NCBI GenBank assembly: GCA_001430745.1
Contig: KQ481946.1
Location: 575,130 to 585,601, forward strand
From: Auxenochlorella pyrenoidosa
Lineage: Eukaryota; Chlorophyta; Trebouxiophyceae; Chlorellales; Chlorellaceae
Direction: 5' to 3'
Length of the DNA stretch: 10,472 bases
The notes under the pieces are model-generated. The model did not search any database and was not told the DNA's origin. It worked only from the letters and a program-made list of their open reading frames with translations. Below, one piece after another: positions 1 to 8,000 of this stretch; the stretch's first letter is position 1; the number at the start of each line of letters is the position of its first letter. The translations under genes were made by a program, and so were the position numbers.

Positions 1-315
1 GGGGGCCGGGGGGCTGAGGCACGCGGGGGCGGGGCCAGGTCATGGTGGGCCGCGATGCGCCGGAGCCAAGCATGGCGGCCAACAGCTCTGCCAGCCCCAG
101 CCAGTCAGCCGCGGCGACTGTTGCACCGGGCAGGCAGACAGACGGGAGAGATGAGTGTAGACAGAAGCAGCAACCGGCCGCGCTCAGGCACACCAAGCCG
201 CTGCCCACGGGCAGCAGGTTGGTGGGCCATGACAGGTAAGAGGAGCAGGTGTGCAGCAGCATGACCGTTGACGGCGCGCATGCGCGCCCAGGGGGCCCCC
301 AGCCCGAGCACTTGC
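1..315 (-). other. Start of the next VDAC intron (no recognisable exon)
   Basis: This stretch follows the ninth VDAC exon on the minus strand and runs to the window edge. Reading on without splicing gives about 43 low-complexity residues and then a stop near 184, with none of the alternating pattern expected of the final porin strands. I also see no acceptor followed by porin-like sequence. It is most likely intron, with the last VDAC exon lying beyond base 1. Confidence 0.55.
310..315 (-). other. Candidate GC-type splice donor after VDAC exon 9
   Basis: On the minus strand the coding triplets GAG CAG are followed by GCAAGT. CAG|GCAAGT is the ideal form of the rarer GC-AG intron class. It falls where the resemblance to VDAC stops (after LYEQ), so it is the natural exon end. 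The acceptor is outside the window, so phase cannot be tested. Confidence 0.6.
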
Positions 316-3243
316 CTGCTCGTACAGCACCGACACAATGCCGCTGTTGTCCAGCTTGAGCTTGGTGAGCGCGCCGTCAGGGGAGGTCTTGGCCAGGCCT
401 GCGGAGCAGCGGCGGACGGGCGGGCGGGCCGGGTGGGTGGGCCGGGACGCGGGCATGCAGGGTGCGCGCGGCGGGGCAGCGCATGGCACGATGCGTTCTG
501 GCGAGTTGAAGAGCGACAATTCCTGAGCGGGCGGGATGGGCCGCCGGGCAGCCCGCTGGGGCTGCAGCCTGTGCGCCATCCCATCTTAGCGGGTGGGCGC
601 CATGCGGCGCATCCAACTCAACATCCCCAGAGCAAGAGCAGCCAGGGCAGCAGGGGCAGCAGAGGCGGCGGCGCACCCGCTGCAAAGGTGGTGGTGCCCT
701 TTGCCAGGTCGCGCACCACCTCGGCGCCGATGCGGGTGTCGGGGGTGACGTTGTGCGCCACCAGGCCAGTCACTGCGGGCAGGGGAGCCCGGGCAGTGTT
801 GGGAGCAGTGTTGGGAACAGAGTGGGTGTGAGCAGGCCCCCCGGGGGGAGGAGGGCAGGCCCCTGGCTGCATCGCCGCGGCCCCGGTGGGGGGGCGTGTT
901 GGTGGCGTGGCGGCAAGGGGGGGGCGAGGAGCGCGCGGGGGACGCGTGCGGTGCGTGCCCCTGGCTGGCAGCCCGGCTCTTCGCATCCCCGCCAGCAGGC
1001 GTGCGCCTGTTGCCAGATGCTGTTGAATGAAACCACAGGACAGACGACTCCCTCAGGGGGCCCCGCACGCACCCTCGTTCTTGTCGCTCAGGGTCACCGC
1101 AGCCTGGTAGTCGGCGCGCGTATAGCCGGCGCCCACCACCCACTGCGGGGGGAGGGGGGGGAGGGGGGGGGGGGGGCGGGGGGCGCAGGTGTGGGGACGC
1201 GTGGTTGGGCCAAGGCCAGGCCTGTGGGCCAGGGTGTCGCCAGGCTGTTGACCAGGGCTCCACCACGGATCTGGGCGCTGCCATGGGCGGTGCTGCCATG
1301 CGTGGTGCCGCCCTCGAGGGCGGCGCACACAGCGGCGAATGCAGCGGCGCATGCAGCGGCGCAGTGGCGCCCCCAGCGGCGCCGCACCCACCTTGGTGAT
1401 TGCCGAGGTGGCGGTGTCGTACGAGGCCTCGCCGCCCACGGTGAGGTCGTTGAAGCCGGTGGTGGCTGCACAGGGGGGAGGGGGGGTGGGGTGCGGGGCG
1501 GTTGCTCGGGCCGCGGTGGCGGCTCGCAGAAGCTGGGGGCGAGCGCTCCCATGCCACACGCAAGGCTGCCGCAGCCGGGGGCAGAGCAGTGGCCCCAAGG
1601 GCAGGAGCAGAGCGTGTCCATCTGCACCGCTTGCAAGCATCAGCGTGGACCGAGGCCGGCCCTTGGCCCCACCCGCCCTTAGGGGACCCTCCCCCCTTCC
1701 TCCCCCTTGATCACCACCCCTTGCTCCGCCCACCTAGTCCCACCCTCACCCGCCACGTCGAGCTTGGGCGCCGCAGTCAGGGTGGCCGCCGCCCGGGCAT
1801 TCACGTGGGGCAGCGCAGTGTAGTCAACCTGCACCTTGCCTGCAGCGCCAGGGCAGGCACAGGGGACGTGGCCGGGACAGGGGGGCAGCCGTGACCTCGG
1901 CAGCTGTGCCAGAAAGGGAGGGCCGAGGCAATGCGCCTGGTGCCGAGGGAGTGCAGCGAGCAAGCGGGGCTCTGCCAGCACCGCCCGCCAGGCGCGGCGC
2001 CCGTCCTGGCTGTGCATGCATAGCCCCGCGGCCGCGAGTGCAGTCCGCCATGCCGCGCGTGGGGCACGGACGCTACCACCACCAGCAGCAGGTGCAGCAG
2101 CAGGAGCAGCAGCTGGCTTACCCGACTCCACATCTGGCACGGTGCCGGTCACAGTCACATTGAGGCCGGGCACCAGCTCCTTGTAGGTGGAGGCCAGCTG
2201 GAGCTGCAGGCAGGCAGGCAGGCAGCAGGGCAGGCAAGCACGCAGACGTCAGGGAGGGCCAGGGCAGCCGGTCCCGTCCGCACAATGCTTAGTCGACCGC
2301 GGCTGCCAGAAATCGCTGCTGCCAAGCCGTCGCAGCATCATGGCTGCCAGCCGAGAAGGAGGGCTGCCGGGGTGCAGGGAGGCGCTTTGGAAGGAGGGCT
2401 GGCGGGGTGCAGGGGGGCGCTGCCGAGCTGGCTCCCTTCTGAAAAGCTCGTTGGCCCTCCATGCTCGCCTCGCGGCAGGCACCCACTCTGAAGGATCCCG
2501 GTGTCCCAGGCTGCGCTGCCAGCATCCAAGTCGCCATCTGAGCTGACAACAAAGCACGCGACAACGCCTGGCACGCCTGGCTGGACCATCGGGGCCTCCC
2601 TGGCCGCAGACAGGCACGCAGCTGCGCACCTTGCCCGACTGCGCCAGGGTAGCAACCACGCTGTACTTGGCGGCCGCGTAGCTGCCCTTCAGCGCCATGT
2701 CCAGCTTGTCATCCTTGCCCACCGCGCTGATGTTGAACTCCTGCTCGCCAGGGAGGGCACAGACGGCGGCGGATGTGCGTCCTGCTAAGCCGTGGTTCAA
2801 ACCGCTGGTGGGCTGTGCCGGCAAGCGAGCGCGCACCCGCCCGCGGAGAGCGACCCAAACCCAAGCTTAAGGGGGAGCCGGGCGGCCGTCTACCAGCTCC
2901 TGGAACTCCAGGGGACGAGATGATCGGGACAGGAGGCCTGTATGGAGCCTCCCGCGGTCATCCTCCCACGCACGCAGCCTCCTGCAGCTCACCACGCCAT
3001 CTGCGGTCTTGCTGGTGACGTTGAGCACCTTGTCATATTGGAACTTGCCCGCCTTGGCGCTGCCGTAGAGCAGGTCTGCGGCAAGGCAACGGTGGCGAGC
3101 ACTGTGAGGACAGGGAGACGCTCCGACAGCAAACCGAGGTCCGTGTGGTGTGGAGGTCGTCCGGCCTGTTGCGATCGCGGGCTGCCAGCCACCCTACCCC
3201 TGGCGGTGGTGCCGAGAGAAGAGAAGGCAGCGACGGGAGCCAT
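316..3243 (-). CDS. VDAC: Mitochondrial outer-membrane voltage-dependent anion channel (VDAC/porin), nine exons, 3' end off the window
   Basis: VDAC is a 19-strand beta-barrel that passes metabolites such as ATP and ADP across the mitochondrial outer membrane. Exons, in coding order: 3243-3198, 3075-2993, 2740-2630, 2203-2122, 1839-1750, 1465-1392, 1142-1073, 772-677, 398-316. Phases agree at every join, giving 245 residues. The start is the ATG at 3243-3241. The N-terminus reads MAPVAAFSSLGTTARDLLYG, the family's N-terminal helix as I recall it from the algal protein. Further family-like segments are ELVPGLNVTVTG (about residues 89-100), FNDLTVGGEASYDTATSAIT, VTGLVAHNVTPDTRIGAEVV and LDNSGIVSVLYEQ. 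Family members are about 275 residues long, so roughly 30 residues (the last strands) are missing past base 1. I found no exon for them in 1-315. Eight introns of 122-426 bases lie inside. The donor after the last visible exon looks like GC rather than GT. The family call is very sure; exact exon edges are good but unproven. Confidence 0.94.
1147..1183 (+). repeat. Long G-tract (C-tract in the VDAC transcript) next to a splice acceptor
   Basis: The plus strand is almost pure G, with single A or C interruptions; the longest uninterrupted run is about 14 G. It meets the spacing for several stacked G-quartets. On the minus, transcribed sense it is a C-only polypyrimidine tract just upstream of the acceptor of VDAC exon 7 (exon edge 1142), so it probably serves in splicing. 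Confidence 0.75.
1473..1500 (+). repeat. Second G-rich tract beside the VDAC exon 6 acceptor
   Basis: Runs of four to seven G separated by single other bases lie directly upstream, in minus-strand sense, of the acceptor for the exon ending at 1465. Like the tract at 1147-1183, it is a C-rich polypyrimidine tract in the transcript and a possible G-quadruplex on the other strand. Confidence 0.6.
2206..2233 (+). repeat. (GCAG/CAGG)n simple repeat in VDAC intron 3
   Basis: Consecutive CAGG units with small interruptions begin right next to the acceptor of the VDAC exon whose upper edge is 2203. In transcript sense they read CCTG units and form part of the pyrimidine-rich tract before the splice site. 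It is a short microsatellite with no sign of coding. Confidence 0.6.
2355..2421 (+). repeat. Tandem duplication, two 32-base copies at 35-base spacing
   Basis: Copy 1 is 2355-2386 and copy 2 is 2390-2421. Both begin GAAGGAGGGCTG and end GGCGCT, and they differ at two of 32 positions by my reading, with a three-base spacer. The pair lies wholly within VDAC intron 3 (2204-2629), so it does not affect the protein. Confidence 0.75.
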
Positions 3244-3875
3244 GGCTGGTGCTGGGCAGACCGTGTAAGTGGCTGGGAGCAAGCAAAATTGGGCGGCAAG
3301 GGGTGCGGCAGCAGCCGACAGTCAAGAGCACCCACCCTCATCCAACTCAGCATTTCAGAATGCCCTCTTACCCCCTCCCCATTGGGCCGGCAGCGTTTGT
3401 TCATTGATCCGCACGATGTCGTTGAGGGATTCAGCGCGCCGACGGGCGCAATGCGCGATCTCCAACAACCCAAGGCTCCGCCGTCGCGGCGGGCGGTGGG
3501 GTTTTGCCTAAGGCAGGCGCTGGAAAGCTGTGCTTGTTGGTTGGCATGTGGTTGCAATCAGGGTCTTGAGCACATGTCATATGACTCGCAGGCATGTCCG
3601 AGACAGGCAGCGCGAGTATTCTCAGGTACGATTTGGAATCGCCAGATGCGCCGAACTTGGGCAGGGGGCAGTCGGCAGCGCAGGGCGAGGCTCCAGGGCA
3701 CAGCAGCGATGAGAACCATGTAAATTGCGAGGGTATGTGCAGAGCAGCGTTATCTGCTTATAACATCCTTTTTTAAAACGGCATTGCTGCAACGAAAACG
3801 AGAAGCAGTAAACATGGAGCTAGAAACGTGGCAGCAGCATGTCCCTTGGACAGCCCCGCCTCCCCCCACCCCGGC
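3244..3875 (-). promoter_or_regulatory. VDAC upstream region (5' UTR and promoter), no gene recognised
   Basis: This lies between the VDAC start codon and the 3' end of the next minus-strand gene. Open frames here on both strands have no recognisable domain. An AT-rich island at about 3755-3780 contains TTATAAG in minus sense (3757-3763), the only TATA-like string seen. It is some 510 bases above the VDAC ATG, so it would need a long leader, or it may simply be 3' flank of the neighbour. The assignment of this stretch as promoter is by position only. Confidence 0.4.
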
Positions 3876-3964
3876 TCAACCGCTGCCCCACTCCCTGCTG
3901 CTGCTGCTGCTCCTGCCGCTGCTGCCCACCTCGGCTGCTGCCGCAAAGCTGGGCGCCGCCAACC
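3876..3964 (-). CDS. Alternative terminal exon of the small mitochondrial-type gene
   Basis: A good acceptor (CTCCCTGCAG in minus sense) is followed by a phase-1 frame of 29 codons ending in TGA at 3878-3876. Paired with the donor after CAA G at 4142, it forms a 177-base intron, nearly identical in size to the gene's other two (176 and 168). The peptide is low-complexity with a Ser run from AGC repeats. If used, it replaces the last part of the frame ending at 4053. I cannot choose between the two ends from sequence alone. Confidence 0.35.
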
Positions 3965-4052
3965 CTGCAGGGAGGTCGCAGCAAGGGCAGGATAATACAG
4001 CCAGGTTAACATGAGCGGCAAGAGCGCAACTGACGGCTATCCCCACCCCTGA

Positions 4053-4858
4053 TCATGCCGGGCAAGCTGCTGGCTGGAGCAGTTGGCATGCAGGCAGGCA
4101 GAGGTTCCGGCTGCATGCAGTCGTCTGCAATGTCGGCGCACCTTGGAGCAGGTGCAGCGGGCGGCGGGGCTCCAGCGGCGACGCCGCCTTGGTGTCTCCC
4201 GCAGCTGCCTCGCTGCCGCCGCTGCCGCCTGGCACCGCAGCCTTGTCTGCATTCATCGTGCGCCCCGTTTCCGATGCCACGTAGAAGGCCATCTTGAACA
4301 CACCCCACACACCCACCGCTGCGATGAATACGGCGCCAACGGCTGCGTAGGTAGAGGGTCAAGGAGAGCTGAGCAGGCAGGAAGACTGTGGGGTCCTTGC
4401 CGGAATGCCAATCATGGAGCATGCATACTGATCTGGTATTCCTGGAATAATCAGCAGCAGGTTGGCAGGTCTGAGCAGCCCTTGATCGTTTGATCCTCGG
4501 CACAGCGCACCGCCGGCGCCCATCGCTCCCACGGCGGCAAAGACGTTGGGCGGTGGCGGCGGCGGCTCCTCTGGGTTCATTCCTGCAGTGATAGTAGCAC
4601 AGTTACTTCTATGTGAGTATAATAGGGGCCTCGTTGTATGATACTGAAGCGCAATCGCCTCAAAAGACCAATCGCTTCGCGCCAGCGGGCGCCACTGCCG
4701 CTGCCGCTTGCAGCTTGGGCAGCCCACAGGCTAGCGGCGTCCCGCCTGGCGTGCTCACCCGGCTCTGGGGATGGTGTGGCCTCGCTGGACAGCCCACGGC
4801 GGGCAGGGCGAGCCGCACCACGCCGCGCCAAGCCCCCTGCCACCCTGCAGCACTGCAT
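4053..4858 (-). CDS. Small unrecognised protein, probable mitochondrial inner-membrane single-pass protein, three exons
   Basis: I do not recognise this gene. Exons, in coding order: 4858-4759, 4582-4511, 4342-4053. They join in frame (all internal joins are phase 1) to 153 residues. The start is the ATG at 4858. Residues 1-24 are rich in Arg and Ala with no acidic residue (MQCCRVAGGLARRGAARPARRGLS split near SSEA), typical of a mitochondrial presequence. A Glu/Pro-rich stretch with six consecutive prolines follows (about 40-45). Next comes a long Gly/Ala/Val hydrophobic segment (about 47-73, ending VGVWGVFKMAF) that could cross a membrane once. The tail is Gly/Ser/Ala-rich. Introns are 176 and 168 bases. 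The 3' end is uncertain: a donor at 4141 and an acceptor at 3965 would make a third intron of 177 bases and a different end at 3876. It is divergent from the dynein gene across 233 bases. A small organelle-complex subunit or assembly protein is possible, but that is a guess. Confidence 0.6.
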
Positions 4859-5091
4859 GGCTGAACCGCGCCGCTCGACACTGTGCCTTGTATTGCAAAT
4901 GAACAGATCGCCAGCAGTCCCGCAAAAAAGGTTCCTTTCTCACATGTGCTGACCTGGCCGAATGAAAAAACCGCCCTGCTCCCCCAATTCAGCTGCTCCC
5001 TGCTGTACATTAAATTTAGAAGGCTCCACGCCTGGAATGCAGCGTGGTTGACCAACAGCGCTCGACAGACCGTCAGTCTGGGCGGCAGGGC
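4859..5091. promoter_or_regulatory. Bidirectional intergenic promoter region
   Basis: Only 233 bases separate the start codon of the minus-strand small gene from the plus-strand dynein start. The stretch is clearly richer in A and T than the flanking genes. It holds an A-run near 4924-4929, an AAAAAA at about 4965-4970, and a TATA-like ATTAAATTTA at 5009-5018. The last is about 75-80 bases before the dynein ATG, a fitting place for a core promoter plus short leader. A CAAT string sits near 4985. No coding frame of interest is present. Confidence 0.55.
5009..5018 (+). promoter_or_regulatory. TATA-like element upstream of the dynein gene
   Basis: ATTAAATTTA is the most AT-rich decamer in the intergenic spacer and is nearly palindromic, so it could serve either direction. 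Its distance to the plus-strand ATG at 5092 suits a TATA element followed by a leader of roughly 50 bases. No transcript data are available. Confidence 0.3.
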
Positions 5092-8000
5092 ATGCCGCTG
5101 CTACGAAAGGTGAGGCGCTGTGACATCGAAAACGCGCGGGCAAGCGCTGCGAGAGCCCGCGGACACACGCCCGACTGGTGCCCCTCTGCCTGCCCCCGCC
5201 CCCAGGCCTCGGAAGTGGGCAAGCATCGCTCCCCTGCCGGCCTAACTGGGCCAGCGGGCCAGCGGGGCACATCCAAGGGCGCCGGAGATGCCCGCAGAGC
5301 CCCCAGCCCTCTGCCGCCGGCGGCGTCGCCGGCACAGCCTGGAGCAGCTGGCAGCGGCAACGCATTCGCAGATGATTATGTAGTGGTGAGAATGTTTTGC
5401 ACACCCGAGGGCAGCAATGCATCAGGAGCTACGTCTGTCAGCGGTGTGCTCTCAAGCAGGCCGATGCAATTCAGACCTCACTTGTGCCCAACCTTATCAA
5501 CCCTCTGCAGCCTGTGCGCGAGTTTGTGCGCCCAGCCAACCAGCTGGTGCTGACAGAGGCGGAGCTGGAGGAGGAGATTGGGCGCGCGCTCACGGCAGGC
5601 AACCCGGCAGCGCCAGCCAACCTTGTGCGCTACTCCTTCAGGGACCGCGGCTACCGCCCAGAGGCCATCATCGACCAGCAGGTGCAGCACCTGCTGCTGC
5701 CTGGCTGCCTCATGCACCGTGACTCGGACGAGGCCGCGCGAGAGCGGCATCGCCGCGACTCGGCAGCGCTGGCGGCGCGGTCCCGGCGTGTGACTGCGCA
5801 CTCACGGCGCGTCACGCAGGCGGCAGGGCACGACGGCAAGCGGCCAAGCGAGGCTGGCGGCGGCCGCGGCATCCGGCTCAGCGAGCTGGGTGCTGGGCCC
5901 TCTGCCACTGTGCTGCACGGCGAAGCGTCAGCCCTCCTCCCGGCCAGGGAGGCAGAGCATGACACCCGGCTGCGCAACCAGTTCAACTTTGCAGACCGCG
6001 CGGCGCAGACGGGGCACCAGGTGCCGCGCGAGCGCAGCACCATGACAGAGCCGCCGCCCACCGCCAGCACCTCTGGCTCATGCTCGCGCTGGGAGATCTT
6101 CGAAGCGTACGTGGCAGACCAGGACAGGCAGCAACAGACTGAGGAGCTGGCTCGGCAGAAGGCGCAGGTGGCACGGCGCGGTGCCGCCCAGCAGCAGCAG
6201 CAGCCGCGGCAGGGCGGGCAGCAGCTAACACCTCTCGCAGCAGCCTCATTGCAGCAGCAACAGCAGCCAGCAGGCGCAGGGGCTTTGGTGCTGGTGGGCG
6301 GCAGCAGCAAGGTGCGTGTATGCCGCGTAACAGGGAAGGGCTGGCTGGAGATGCTTTTGGATCTGCTTTGCTGTGAAAAGCAACGCCCCTGCATGCAACA
6401 GCTGCCCAGCACCTGCAAATAGCCATGCAATGGCTGCATGGCAGCCTGACTCATGCTGGCTGCATCTTAGTGTCTGAATTCCATGCCAATGCCCCTGGAT
6501 GACAGCAGGGCAGCACTGATGATGGCAGCGGCGGGCTTGCAGGGCTGCCGGCAGCAGCAGCCAAGCTCATGGAGCGCATGGTGTCACAGAACCTGCTCAG
6601 GGAGGTCACCCTGGACTTCAAGGTGGGTGGATGGGTGGCGGGCAAACAAGGGGGGCTGGCAGCATGTTGCCAACATACGGAGGCAGGCGGGCGTGTGTGG
6701 AGCGGCTATGTGCCTGCTTGCCCTTGCATCAATCCCATCCTCGTTGCGGAAACAAGACCAGCGCACACAGCTAGCCACCTTCCAGTCTGTCCTGGCAGTG
6801 ACTGAATCTTGATTGCCAGCCTCCTCTGCCTAGCTGCCCCTGCCAGTCCGCCCCCGGGTCAACCGAGCAACACTGCTCCCTCTGGATTCCATGATCCACT
6901 CCCACCCTGTCTCTGGCCCCGCAGTATTGGGACGATCCTGCGGATGCGGTGCGGCCCGAGGAGGGCACGCTGCTGCCGCTGTGGCAGTTCACCGCGGCGC
7001 GCGCCAAGCGGCGCGCCGTCACCGCGCTGGCCTGGTCGCCACGCTACGCCGACCTCTTCGCCGTGGGGTACGGCTCCTTTGACTTCCTGCACCCCACCAC
7101 CGGCCTGGTGGCCTGCTTCTCGCTCAAGAACCCGGGCCACCCCGAGTACTGCTTCCCCACAGCGGCGGGCGTCATGTGCCTGGACTTCCACCCGGAGCAC
7201 CCCTCCCTGCTGGCGGTGGGCTGCTACGACGGCCGCGTGTGCATCTTTGACGTGCGGGCAGGCAAGCGGGGAGCAGGGCGTGCGCAGCGCGGCGGGTATT
7301 GGCTCGGTCGCCGCATGGGCGTTTCCAGTTGGCCGCGCTGCGGGAGCATCTGTGCGAGTGGCAGCACCGTGCAGGAGTTCAACACGCCACCAGCAACACG
7401 CTGACTGTGCAATTCCCTGCTGCAGCCGGCGGGAAGCCGCTGTACGAGTCCTCCGCGCGTGGCGGCAAGCACGCCGACCCCGTGTGGCAGGTCTGCTGGC
7501 AGCGCACCGACAGCCACGAGCTGCAGCTGTGCAGCATCTCCACCGACGGCCGCGTCACGCTGTGGAGCGTCACCAAGAACGAGCTGGCCTGGCAGGACCT
7601 GCTGCAGCTGCGCAGCCTGCGGGCCCGCGGCGAGGGCGGCGCCCCCAGCGGCGGCCCGGGAGAGGGCAAGGAGCCTGCCATGGGCATTGCCGGTGCGCGC
7701 GGAGCCTGTGGGGGCGGCTCCTGACCTGTGGTCCCACAGCAGGCTCCACGAGTGCTGCACAGTGCTGGATCCAGCCCGGGTGTCTACCTGGGCAGGCAGG
7801 CAGATGCCCTCGCCCGGCAGCCCTCCCGCTCCTTGCCTCACTGTTCTCTGCCTGCCCCACTGCAGGCGGCTGCTGCTTCGACTTCAACCGCGAGCAGGAC
7901 TGCCTGTTTGTGGTGGGCGCCGAGGACGGCTCGCTCTACAAGTGCTCGACCGCCTACGCCAGCGAGTACCTGCAGGTGGGTGCGCTTGGCAGCAGGGGCT

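Noticed and set aside
586..1563. 325-residue minus-strand open frame
   Set aside because: It runs through VDAC exons 6-8 in the wrong frame and through their introns. It is Pro/Arg-rich with no domain; it stays open only because the DNA is GC-rich.
753..1682. 309-residue plus-strand open frame
   Set aside because: It is antisense to VDAC exons and introns, Gly/Arg-rich low complexity crossing the G-tracts. Spliced porin exons on the other strand explain the region better.
3145..3723. 192-residue plus-strand frame upstream of VDAC, ending in a TGTAA-like context
   Set aside because: It overlaps VDAC exon 1 antisense and has no domain. The TGTAA at the end contains the stop itself, and nothing else supports a gene.
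3773..4012. Minus-strand frame of about 79 codons with a hydrophobic C-terminus
   Set aside because: It has no family resemblance, sits in the likely 3' flank of the small gene and overlaps the alternative terminal exon in another frame. The hydrophobic end is short and leucine-rich by chance of CTG repeats.
5044..5091. Upstream extension of the dynein start (GTG at 5044)
   Set aside because: The first in-frame ATG is 5092; a GTG start is not expected for a nuclear eukaryotic gene.
5651..6454. 267-residue minus-strand open frame
   Set aside because: It is antisense to dynein exon 3; its Cys/Ser/Arg composition is the mirror of the CAG-rich coding strand.
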